Part shown: piece after piece, positions 17,414 through 26,168 of the stretch | Position numbering within the stretch: position 1 is the stretch's first letter | Layout: the number at the start of each line of letters is the position of its first letter | Source of the DNA: Candidatus Omnitrophota bacterium | GTDB lineage: Bacteria > Omnitrophota > Gorgyraeia > Zapsychrales > Fredricksoniimonadaceae | NCBI GenBank assembly: GCA_028865345.1 | Contig: JAGWKL010000012.1 | Span: 1 to 51,332 of the forward strand | Length of the DNA stretch: 51,332 nucleotides | Reading direction: 5' to 3' | The notes under the pieces: model-generated | What the model was told of the DNA's origin: nothing | Database searches by the model: none | What the model saw: only the letters and a program-made list of their open reading frames with translations | Translations under genes and position numbers: made by a program

Positions 17414-18007
17414 TTGGGTTATAGCGGTACGGTCCGCCAGCGGGAGATCATCATTGCTGCGCGTTCGGTCATATTTTCACAGGGCATTGAAAATTTAACT
17501 GTCAGGGGAATAGCCAAAGAGCTTAAAGTGACCAACGGCGCCTTGTACAGGCATTTCAAGAGTAAGAATGAGATCATTAGTTTGTTGATCGATGATATTG
17601 AGGAGACCATGCTTGCGACCATCCGGGAAGCGGCAAAGGAAACCAGCAATCCCTTAAAAAAGCTGGAAAGCATGTTTTTAGCGCATCTTTCTTATTCCGA
17701 ACAAATGAGGGGGACCTCCTTTGCGATCATCAATCAGGTTTCAGGTATTGGCCCCAAGCACTTGAAATTAAAGATGTTCAAGGTTCTCAACAGGTACCTT
17801 AAAACGATCAAAACCATTGTGGTCCAGGGCATGGAATCCGGTATTTTCCGTAAAGACATCAACCCCGCTTCCGCCAGCATTTTGTTTTTCGGGAGCATAC
17901 AGTCCATGGTGACCTTGTGGTGTTTGAGCGGATATAAACTTTCTTTAAGAAAAGTGTATTTTACTCAAATGCTGGACATTTATAAAAGCTGGATCGCGGT
18001 TTGCTAA
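17414..18007 (+). CDS. TetR/AcrR family transcriptional regulator (TTG start)
   Basis: N-terminal HTH: ENLTVRGIAKELKVTNGALYRHFKSKNEI. Confidence 0.92.
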   Translation: MGYSGTVRQREIIIAARSVIFSQGIENLTVRGIAKELKVTNGALYRHFKSKNEIISLLIDDIEETMLATIREAAKETSNPLKKLESMFLAHLSYSEQMRGTSFAIINQVSGIGPKHLKLKMFKVLNRYLKTIKTIVVQGMESGIFRKDINPASASILFFGSIQSMVTLWCLSGYKLSLRKVYFTQMLDIYKSWIAVC

Positions 18008-18013
18008 AGATGT

Positions 18014-18093
18014 CCCCGCACCGCCCTTAAAGAACGGGTTTCCGCTCCCGGACTTTAAGACTTCTCCTCCGAGAAAGGCTGGTGCGGGTTTTT
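18014..18093 (+). promoter_or_regulatory. Three-hairpin structured element ending in a U-tract (terminator or riboswitch-like)
   Basis: CCCGCACC/GGTGCGGG-TTTTTA enclosing CTTAAAG/CTTTAAG + CGGG/CCCG and TTCTC-ctcc-GAGAA. Confidence 0.6.
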
Positions 18094-18130
18094 ATTTGAA
18101 ACTTTTGTGTCAGGCGAAAGCAGAAGATGC

Positions 18131-20140
18131 ATGGCTGGTTTTAATTTAAAAGATTTTTCCATACGGCGCGGTATGGTCTTTGATTCAGGAGTGCATTTTG
18201 TCCGGCCCATGCTGCTGGCCGTGGCGGTCGGCGTCGGCACCGGATTTTTGGTCGTCGCCTTTATCAAATCCATTTTATGGATGACCGCTTTTTGTTTTAA
18301 CCCGGCGACCAACGGGACATGGAAGGTCATTTTTATACCTGCCGTAGGAGGCCTTTTGGCTGGGCCTTTGATCGTATTTTTTGCGCCTGAGGCCAAAGGG
18401 CATGGTGTGCCGGAGGTCCTCAAGGCCATAGCCTTGCGCGGAGCCAGGATCAGGCCGATCGTGACCGTGATCAAGGCCGTGGCCTCGGTCCTTTCCATCG
18501 GCGCCGGATTTTCCGTCGGCCGGGAAGGGCCGATCGTGCAGTCGGGCGCCGCTTTAGGTTCGTCCTTCGGGCAATGGCTGAAACTTCCTGAAGCGATGAT
18601 CAGGAACCTGGTGGCTTGCGGGGCGGGCGCCGGGATCGCCGGCGTTTTTAATACGCCCATTGCGGGGGTCATGTTCGCCTCAGAAGTGATCCTGCGCGAT
18701 TTCGGCGCAAGTGCGTTGAGCACCGTCGTGGTCGCTGCGGTGTCTTCCAGCATTATCAGCCGTATTTTCTTGGGCGACCATCCATCCTTCAGTGTTCCCG
18801 CCTACCATCTTCAAAACCCGCAGGAAATATTCTTGTATTTCGGCTTGGGGATCTTGTCCGCATTGGCCGCGGTGTCATTCATGAGCACGCTGGAATGGTC
18901 GGAGACAAAGTTTGAGAATTGGAAATTTCCGGACTGGCTCAAACCGGCCTGCGCCGGCCTACTGGTCGGTTGCCTGGGGTTTGTTTTTCCGCAAATTTTC
19001 GGGTCCGGTCTTCCGGGCATCCAGGCCGCCTTGAACGGCAATTTGCCTTTGCATATTTTACTTTCCCTGGTTTTTGTCAAGATCGTAGCGACTGCGATTT
19101 CATTGGGCGGAGGCTCTTCCGGCGGCGTCTTTGCGCCCTTGTTGTTTACCGGCGCTGTTTTGGGAGGGTCTTTTGGACGGTTGGCATCGATGCATTATGG
19201 TTTTTCTCTGGCGCCCGACGGCGCGTACGCGCTCGTCGGCATGGCCAGCACTTTCGCGGCCGCAGCCCGCGCGCCGATCACTTCCATTTTGATCGTTTTT
19301 GAACTGACCGGCAGTTACGGAATGATCCTGCCCATCATGGTGGCCGTTGTTACCGCCACCTCCATCGCGCAGATCATATCCAAGGATTCCATTTATCTTT
19401 CAAGACTGAAACGCAAGGGGATCGATATCAAGTCCTTTGAAGAGTCCCGCGTGCTGGAAGGCTTAAAGGTCAGCGATGCCATGACGCGGGATTTTCAGTG
19501 TGTCCATCAGGACACTAACGCGCGCCAACTTGTGGATGTGATGTCCCAAAATCTGGCCAAGACCATTTTTGTCACGGACCGCCGCAACGCCTTATCCGGG
19601 ATGATCAAATCGACGGAGATCAACAATGTTTTGATGCTGGAGGGCAAGGATTTTCTGATCGCCGATGACATTGCCGTTGTCTGTAAAGAGCACACTTTTG
19701 CCGATGAGCCCCTGAATGAAGTCGCCCAGGTGATGGCCGCGAAGCATTTGACGGAAATAGCGGTCGTGGATACCTTTGACACCTCCAAGATCATCGGGGT
19801 TCTCAAGTCCGATGACATTTTCCGCGTCTATGCCGAAGGTGTTTCCAAGAGGGAAGAGATCCTCAATCATCAGGCTGGCGAACGGATGCTGGAGCCGTCG
19901 GACACGAAGACATTCATTTTTACCGTCACTCCCCGTTCTCCAATCGTGGGAAAGCTTATCAAGGAGTTGAATTTGCCTCCGGGGGTTCACTTTAATCTGG
20001 TCAAAAGAAGCAACAGGTTCGCTATACCGCACGGGAACCTGCTCATGGAGGCCCGCGACCAGATCACGGTCATTGTCATGGCCCAGCAGCAGGAGGCCCT
20101 GCTTGAATGGCTGAAACACAACAAGCTAAAAGTTTTCTGA
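18131..20140 (+). CDS. ClC family chloride channel/antiporter with CBS pair and C-terminal TrkA-C-like domain
   Basis: KGHGVPEVLKA, GREGPIVQSGAALGSSFGQ, GGSSGGVFAPLLFTGA; CBS region. Confidence 0.94.
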   Translation: MAGFNLKDFSIRRGMVFDSGVHFVRPMLLAVAVGVGTGFLVVAFIKSILWMTAFCFNPATNGTWKVIFIPAVGGLLAGPLIVFFAPEAKGHGVPEVLKAIALRGARIRPIVTVIKAVASVLSIGAGFSVGREGPIVQSGAALGSSFGQWLKLPEAMIRNLVACGAGAGIAGVFNTPIAGVMFASEVILRDFGASALSTVVVAAVSSSIISRIFLGDHPSFSVPAYHLQNPQEIFLYFGLGILSALAAVSFMSTLEWSETKFENWKFPDWLKPACAGLLVGCLGFVFPQIFGSGLPGIQAALNGNLPLHILLSLVFVKIVATAISLGGGSSGGVFAPLLFTGAVLGGSFGRLASMHYGFSLAPDGAYALVGMASTFAAAARAPITSILIVFELTGSYGMILPIMVAVVTATSIAQIISKDSIYLSRLKRKGIDIKSFEESRVLEGLKVSDAMTRDFQCVHQDTNARQLVDVMSQNLAKTIFVTDRRNALSGMIKSTEINNVLMLEGKDFLIADDIAVVCKEHTFADEPLNEVAQVMAAKHLTEIAVVDTFDTSKIIGVLKSDDIFRVYAEGVSKREEILNHQAGERMLEPSDTKTFIFTVTPRSPIVGKLIKELNLPPGVHFNLVKRSNRFAIPHGNLLMEARDQITVIVMAQQQEALLEWLKHNKLKVF

Positions 20141-20149
20141 TCTCCCGGA

Positions 20150-21760
20150 TCAAATGAACGGCGTCTTGCGTTTGAAGATAATGACGCCATGATTGTTGGC
20201 CCAGCCCGGCGGTTTGGTCCAGTCCCCTCCCTGGCGGACGAGGGGCGCGTAATTCTTATAGATGTAGATTGCCAGCAAAGGGCAGTAGGTCTTGCCGAAT
20301 ATCCCCAAACCTTTCTCGTCGGAAATGATGCGGTTGGACATCAGCACATAGCCGACCTTATGGCTTTCCAAGTCCTTGATCACCGAGATTTCCTGCTCGC
20401 GCGGGATGTTGATATGGTCGAAGAAGATCAATTGCCGCGTGGGACTTTCTTTTCCCGTCAAATAATAGTACAGGCAGTCGTAGGGCAGGGCGAAAAAATA
20501 GTCATTCTTTTTAAGAGTGGCGTTCAAGAATGAGGTGACCGTATTGACGGTGTTGGTCCATTGAGGTTCATTGCCGACGTAGATCTGCCCGCGCTTCATG
20601 CTCAAATAACGGAAAGGCTGTTTTTGGCTTTGGATGCTGCCGGTATGCACCACGACGCCCAATGCCACCAGCCCCCATAGGAATATGAGGACCAAAATGT
20701 TAAGGACCCTGGGAATGACGGTAAAGGCCACGGCGATCATCACAAAGTGAAAGAGGGTCTCGAAAGGCTGGGACCAATATGTCCTGTACCATACGCCGCT
20801 GACGAGAAATTCGTGGAAATACAGGACGAAGAAAATGCCGATGACCGCAAGCGCCAATAGAACATCCTGCCGGTAAGTTTTTTCCATTTTTTTGGTCGCC
20901 AGCAGATAAACGGCCAGCAAGGTGCATCCGTGCAGCACGATGCCGATGGCGACACCAACGGGCGAATGGATGAAGGTCAGCCAGTTTTGCATCAGGTAAT
21001 AAGGAATGACCAAGAGGGGAGAGGCATGGAACGGATGGTCCTGGGGCAGATAGGGCATGCACTGGCGGATGGCGTAAATAGGCAGGCCGTAAAGAAGCAG
21101 GAAGTAAATGATCGCCCAGCCCAAAGGCAGCAGAAGGTAGGTCATCCTATAGAATTTTTTCTTCTGGCCGTCGAAGGGGTATTTCTTGGCAAAATCGATC
21201 CAAATGACGCTCAGTACAAGGCCCACCAAACCGGCCAAACCGAAGTTGATCTTGACCAGACCCAGGATAAAATCAGCGATGAGCGCGATCCATAAATAAC
21301 GCCGGCCTTCCATTTTGATATAGGATAAAAGGCACCACGCTATGACTAACTCCGCGACGATGCCGCCGATATGGTTGTAGGTAAAGAAAAACTCCTGGCG
21401 GCTTTGGGTGAACCATGCGGCTGCCAGAAAAGCCAGGCCGGGGGACATCAGGCAGGCCGCTGCTAAATAAAAGAATACGGAGCAAAGGATCGCCATCAAG
21501 GCCCTGCCCAAAAGTACGCTGGTGATGTGCACGCCGAAAAGCTTAAAGAACAGGCCGTAATAATATGGCATGATGGGGCCGTACACCCACCAGAAATCCT
21601 TGTAAGGCAGTTGTCCGTGCATGACGGCATTAAAGGCATATAGATCGCGGCCATGGTCGCCCTGGGCAAGCAGCGGCTGGTAATTGAGATCAGGCCAGAC
21701 ATAAAGGACAGCTACGAGCACCGTCAAGAGCAAAAAAATACGTTTGTTGTTTAATCGCAT
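20150..21760 (-). CDS. Polytopic membrane protein, GT-C-glycosyltransferase-like (paralog A)
   Basis: QGDHGRDLYAFNAVMHGQLPYKDFWWVYGP; many TM segments; start MRLNNKR at 21760. Confidence 0.75.
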   Translation of the reverse strand: MRLNNKRIFLLLTVLVAVLYVWPDLNYQPLLAQGDHGRDLYAFNAVMHGQLPYKDFWWVYGPIMPYYYGLFFKLFGVHITSVLLGRALMAILCSVFFYLAAACLMSPGLAFLAAAWFTQSRQEFFFTYNHIGGIVAELVIAWCLLSYIKMEGRRYLWIALIADFILGLVKINFGLAGLVGLVLSVIWIDFAKKYPFDGQKKKFYRMTYLLLPLGWAIIYFLLLYGLPIYAIRQCMPYLPQDHPFHASPLLVIPYYLMQNWLTFIHSPVGVAIGIVLHGCTLLAVYLLATKKMEKTYRQDVLLALAVIGIFFVLYFHEFLVSGVWYRTYWSQPFETLFHFVMIAVAFTVIPRVLNILVLIFLWGLVALGVVVHTGSIQSQKQPFRYLSMKRGQIYVGNEPQWTNTVNTVTSFLNATLKKNDYFFALPYDCLYYYLTGKESPTRQLIFFDHINIPREQEISVIKDLESHKVGYVLMSNRIISDEKGLGIFGKTYCPLLAIYIYKNYAPLVRQGGDWTKPPGWANNHGVIIFKRKTPFI

Positions 21761-21762
21761 AT

Positions 21763-23436
21763 TTATAAAGGCACCTTTCTTTTTAGAATGCACGTCCCGT
21801 GGTTCCAAGCCCATCCGGGCTCATCTTTCCAATCACCGAAATGCACCAGCGCAGTAAAGTTATCCTCGATGTATTTTGCGATCAAAGGGCAATAGTTGGT
21901 CCCTAAAATACCCAATCCGCTCTCCTGATGGGCAAAGGCGCGGTTGGAAAGAAGGACGTAATTGACGCGGTTTTTCACGAGCTCTGCGATCACGGATTTT
22001 TCCTGGGCGGGCGGTATTTTGATGTGCTCAAAGAAGATCAGCTGCCGGGTCGGCGATTTTTTACCCGTCAGGTAATAATAGAGGCAATCATAGGGCAGGG
22101 CAAAGAAAAGTTCGCCGGGCTTAAGTGTTGTGTTCAGGTAGTTTGTGGTTTGTTCGACGGTCGTAATCCATGACGGAGAATTGGTCACGTAAATGCCGCC
22201 CCTGGGCAGGTCGAGGTAATGGCTTTTGGTCTTCATGGCACTGACCATGACCATGAATACGAACCAGCTGATTCCGAGCATGACGGCAATCAGCGAGAAA
22301 ACGGCGTAGCCGAAGGCTTTAGGGATGCTTTGCAGGGCCGCGTCGATCAATATAAAGATGATCATGATGCTCAAAGGCTGGGCCCAAAATTGGCAATACC
22401 ACACCCCGCTGGCGATGAATTCGTGGGAGTTGGCCGCGTAGAAAAGACCAAGCAGTCCCAGGGACAGCAGCAGGGCCATTCTGCGCGCCGGCGGCAGCTT
22501 ATTTTTGACGATCAGATAGATGCAGCGCAATGCGCAGGCATTGATAAGGACGGCAAATACGAGGTTCGACCATGTGGAGGTGATCGTATGCCAGGTGTTT
22601 GTGCAAAAAAAGCAGACGGCCGTCCATGGTGTTGTGTTGTAGGGATGGTCTCCGGGCAGATAAGGAAGACACTGGCGGATTTCCCTGATGGTAAGCCCGT
22701 GCAGCAGGGACCAGTAGATCAGAAAGTTTACAAGAGGAATGCCTATGACGGCCGCGGCGTAAAATGATTTCTTGGGCCTGTCGGCAGGCGTGCGGCGGAC
22801 AAAATCACAGACAGCCACGGTGATGACGCTGACGGCCAGCGCCGCCAGTCCGAAATTGATTTTGATGAGGCACAATACAAAAATGAAGGGCAGGCTGCTC
22901 CAAGGCGCTTTCGATGAACTCTTTTGTATATAAGCCAGAAGGCGCCAGGCCACGCCCAATATCATGACAAGGCCGCCGATGTGATTATAGGTATAAAAGA
23001 AATCCTGCTGAAAGAACATAAACCAGCAGGCGCCAATAAAGGCGGCCAGCGGCGAGGCGATTTCCAGCAGGCCCAGGGCCATCAAAATGCCGCCCGCGAT
23101 GCGAAGACAGAGCTTGCCTAAGATCATGCTGCTGATTTTGGTCCCGAAAATTTTAAAGAACAGGCCGTAATAATAAGGCATTAAAGGCCCGTACACCCAC
23201 CAAAAATCCTTGTAGGGAAGTTCTCCGCGGAAAACCGCCTGGGCCGCGTAAAGGTCGCGGCCGTGGTCGCCTTGTGACAGGTACTCCTGAAAATTAGTAT
23301 AAGGAGCGGCAATAATAATGCCTGCAGCCAGAACAGCCAGCAGGAGGAGGCCCGGTTTTTTCATGATCGCAGGATCCTTGGGAGTCAATGTTTCCTGTTC
23401 CTTCGACGTCATAGGGTTAGCGCCAATGCGGAGCAA
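21763..23436 (-). CDS. Polytopic membrane protein, GT-C-glycosyltransferase-like (paralog B)
   Basis: QGDHGRDLYAAQAVFRGELPYKDFWWVYGP; shares extended motifs with paralog A; exact start uncertain. Confidence 0.75.
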   Translation of the reverse strand: MLRIGANPMTSKEQETLTPKDPAIMKKPGLLLLAVLAAGIIIAAPYTNFQEYLSQGDHGRDLYAAQAVFRGELPYKDFWWVYGPLMPYYYGLFFKIFGTKISSMILGKLCLRIAGGILMALGLLEIASPLAAFIGACWFMFFQQDFFYTYNHIGGLVMILGVAWRLLAYIQKSSSKAPWSSLPFIFVLCLIKINFGLAALAVSVITVAVCDFVRRTPADRPKKSFYAAAVIGIPLVNFLIYWSLLHGLTIREIRQCLPYLPGDHPYNTTPWTAVCFFCTNTWHTITSTWSNLVFAVLINACALRCIYLIVKNKLPPARRMALLLSLGLLGLFYAANSHEFIASGVWYCQFWAQPLSIMIIFILIDAALQSIPKAFGYAVFSLIAVMLGISWFVFMVMVSAMKTKSHYLDLPRGGIYVTNSPSWITTVEQTTNYLNTTLKPGELFFALPYDCLYYYLTGKKSPTRQLIFFEHIKIPPAQEKSVIAELVKNRVNYVLLSNRAFAHQESGLGILGTNYCPLIAKYIEDNFTALVHFGDWKDEPGWAWNHGTCILKRKVPL

Positions 23437-23621
23437 AGGTTATTCTAAGGGAGGGCCTGTGGATTGTAAAGCACATAAACGCTTAATTGAAAAAATAAAT
23501 TGCGCTAAGTGGCTGTAGCGACGTCGATTAAGGGTTTAGAGAAAGCGCTTGCCTTGCCATGTTCAAAAAATGTGTTACACTTCAATCAGGTTTTAAGAAA
23601 GCGTTCTTTTCAAATAGTTCC

Positions 23622-23700
23622 GTTAACGATAAAGGCAAACCCGGAGTGATCCGGGGACGCAAAGCCGTGGATCCTTTTTTAAGGACTGCCTGGTTACCGA
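23622..23700 (+). promoter_or_regulatory. Cyclic di-GMP-I (GEMM-I) riboswitch
   Basis: AGGCAAACC-CGGAgtgaTCCG-GGGACGCAAAGCC...CTGCCTGGTTACCG matches the GEMM-I core and GNRA-capped P2. Confidence 0.92.
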
Positions 23701-23703
23701 AAA

Positions 23704-25182
23704 ATGAGAAAACTATTACAGTTGTTCATTGGCGTTTGTGTCCTTTTGGCTGGCGCTAATATCCCTCCTGCCGCCTGGGCACAAACCCCCATCATCCTTG
23801 ATCCTCAGGTATTCGATTGGCTTAAATCCAACATCAGTCCCATCACACATCTTCCGTATAGTTTTTATGTTCCCCGCAAGGACAGGTCCAAGATTTATGG
23901 GCTCATGGGATCAGCCGAAAGCGTCAAAGGCAGCATTGAAAGGATGATCACCCATGAAGGGATGGACATTTATGATGGGGCCGTCTACCAGATCGTTTTG
24001 GCCATGGCCGGAGGCCGGGATAATTTGGACCGGGCTTCCCTGGTGGACCGGTATTATTGGCAGGGGGCCGTGGGCGACACCTGGAACATCCGCGCGGGTT
24101 ATCCGATCAATACCTTTATTTATGACCCCAAACACCCTGACCGGGTGAGTTCCGATAACAACCGGTTCGGCAAGCGCGGCTTTATTTTCCGCATCATCGA
24201 TGCCGACGGCAACTATCTGGTCACAGACCCTTTGGACGGAAATAAATACCTGCCCGGATTTCCCGACGGCAGCCGCCTGCATTGGGTGGACTGGAAACCG
24301 GTGGCCGGAGAAAATGCGTGGGTGGTGATCGCCGCCATGCAGCTTTACCATAAAAAGCCCGACAGCATCGAATTGAAATTATCACAAGAGCTGGCCCGGG
24401 CCGCCATGATACTGCAAAGTCCGATCGGCGGCATCCGCATGGCGCCCCTGGGCACCGACCGGACCCTGAGCAAGGCCGAGGCTGCGTATTTCACGGCCGG
24501 TGACTGGTGGTACAATCACATATCGACGGAGAACAATATTTCCTGGTACGCGGCCTTTCGCATGCTTTACCAAATCACCGGCCAGGTCAAATACAAACAT
24601 GCGATGGAGGGCATCCAACGGTACCTGCGGTTCGTGTGGGACCCCCAACAGGGGTATTTCGCGCAAGGAGCGTATTGCATCAACGGCCGATGGGTGAAGG
24701 ACCATAAGAATTTCGCCTTGGACGTGCAGACCTGGAGCATTGCCTGCCTGGGACCTGAGAAATTAGACGCCTGGTTCGGGCCAGGCGCTGCCTGGCGCAT
24801 CTGGCAGGCAGGCCGCCGGCATTCCGGGGTTTTCGACAAGCAGGGCGGGCTTTTAGGCGTGGGCTATACGGACGAGCATGACAGGATTTCCGTTGAATGG
24901 AGCGCCGGGGCCATGGTGGCCTTGATGGAACTTTTCCGTTATTATCAAAGTACGGACCCTGCCCGGGCCGCCCGGGCGCTGCGTGACAAAGACTCCATGC
25001 GCAGGTCCATGGAAGGCCTGCATTATGATATTTCCCCGACACTTGCCGCGTACAGTTATTCATCCCGACGGGGATGGATCCCTTTTGGATGGAATTCACA
25101 CGATCCGCGGGTCATGAGCCTGGCTTCCAGCGGCTGGATGCTTTTCGTTGATGCTGGTTTTAATCCCTTTTGGCTGCTATAA
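23704..25182 (+). CDS. Secreted protein, possible alpha/alpha-barrel glycoside hydrolase-like, c-di-GMP controlled
   Basis: Signal peptide MRKLLQLFIGVCVLLAGANIPPAAWAQ; Trp/Tyr/Gly-rich repeats; directly downstream of GEMM-I. Confidence 0.6.
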   Translation: MRKLLQLFIGVCVLLAGANIPPAAWAQTPIILDPQVFDWLKSNISPITHLPYSFYVPRKDRSKIYGLMGSAESVKGSIERMITHEGMDIYDGAVYQIVLAMAGGRDNLDRASLVDRYYWQGAVGDTWNIRAGYPINTFIYDPKHPDRVSSDNNRFGKRGFIFRIIDADGNYLVTDPLDGNKYLPGFPDGSRLHWVDWKPVAGENAWVVIAAMQLYHKKPDSIELKLSQELARAAMILQSPIGGIRMAPLGTDRTLSKAEAAYFTAGDWWYNHISTENNISWYAAFRMLYQITGQVKYKHAMEGIQRYLRFVWDPQQGYFAQGAYCINGRWVKDHKNFALDVQTWSIACLGPEKLDAWFGPGAAWRIWQAGRRHSGVFDKQGGLLGVGYTDEHDRISVEWSAGAMVALMELFRYYQSTDPARAARALRDKDSMRRSMEGLHYDISPTLAAYSYSSRRGWIPFGWNSHDPRVMSLASSGWMLFVDAGFNPFWLL

Positions 25183-25222
25183 TAGCGCCTCTTAATTAAA
25201 AATTTTACCTAAGGGGATCGTT

Positions 25223-25543
25223 ATGGCATCCATAGAAGATTTCAGGAAATTGGAATTGGTGGTGGCCCAGATCAAGGAAGTCAGGGAGCATCCCAACGCG
25301 GACCGTCTTTATGTGCTGCAGGTGGATACAGGCAAGGACGTACGGCAAATCGTCGCCGGGATACGCAAAGCATATACGCCCGAGCAGCTTGTGGGCAGGC
25401 GCATCATCCTGGCGGCCAATCTGGAGCCCGCGGTGATCCGGGGGGAGGCTTCCAACGGGATGCTTCTGGCCGCCTCGGATGCCGACGGCATGGCCTTGCT
25501 CATGCCCGACAAGGAAATGTCCTTGGGAAGTGTTGTGAAATAG
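25223..25543 (+). CDS. Stand-alone tRNA-binding domain protein (MetRS C-terminal/CsaA-like)
   Basis: LELVVAQIKEVREHPNADRLYVLQVDTG, RIILAANLEPAVIRGEASNGMLLAA. Confidence 0.9.
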   Translation: MASIEDFRKLELVVAQIKEVREHPNADRLYVLQVDTGKDVRQIVAGIRKAYTPEQLVGRRIILAANLEPAVIRGEASNGMLLAASDADGMALLMPDKEMSLGSVVK

Positions 25544-25563
25544 AGTTCAAAAAGAGGCTTTAT

Positions 25564-26100
25564 ATGCCTGAATTATCCATGATGCCGTTTGTCCCGTCGG
25601 ACGTCTGCCTGAAATGCGACGGCTGCTGCCGCTATAAGAGCGCGGATTCGCCCTGGCGCCCCAAATTAGGCGAAGCCGACAAACAAAGCCTGGCGGCCGC
25701 CATAACCGATGGCGACGTTTTGGATGACCAGGCGTATATCAAAACTATCCAAAATTGCGGACAACATTTCTGCCGCTTTCTTAATCAGTCCGACAACACC
25801 TGCGGCATTTATGCCAAGCGCCCCCTGGAATGCCTGCTGTATCCCTTCGTGCTTTCCCAGACGCCCGACGGCATAAAGGTCTATGTGCACTTAAGCTGCC
25901 CCTATGTCCAGGACCATCTTTCGCGCAGCGATTTTGACTCTTATGTGTCTTATTTGAAAGAATTTTTTCGTAAGGAAGGCGTGCGCGCCTTCCTTTCCCG
26001 CAATAGGGCCATGTTCCACGATTACAGCGCTTTCGCGCCGGAATTGCTGCATTTGTTCGACTTGTTGTTTTTATGGCCGCTTCCGGACAATGAAAATTAA
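25564..26100 (+). CDS. YkgJ-type cysteine-cluster protein
   Basis: CLKCDGCCRY, CGIYAKRPLECLLYPF. Confidence 0.85.
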   Translation: MPELSMMPFVPSDVCLKCDGCCRYKSADSPWRPKLGEADKQSLAAAITDGDVLDDQAYIKTIQNCGQHFCRFLNQSDNTCGIYAKRPLECLLYPFVLSQTPDGIKVYVHLSCPYVQDHLSRSDFDSYVSYLKEFFRKEGVRAFLSRNRAMFHDYSAFAPELLHLFDLLFLWPLPDNEN

Positions 26101-26168
26101 GGAAAGCGGCACTTCGAATCAGTCCCCGAGTCTGGGGACAGGTGGAAAAGCATAGTGGAATTATTTGG
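26075..26168 (+). repeat. Structured dispersed repeat, copy 2
   Basis: GCCGCTT...AAGCGGC-ACTTCGAATCAG-[TCCCC..GGGGA]-CAGGTGGAAAAGCATAGTGGAATTATTTGG; matches 1379-1453. Confidence 0.6.

Noticed and set aside
18014-18093. Fluoride (crcB) riboswitch upstream of ClC
   Set aside because: Attractive by context, but the fluoride aptamer consensus is not visible
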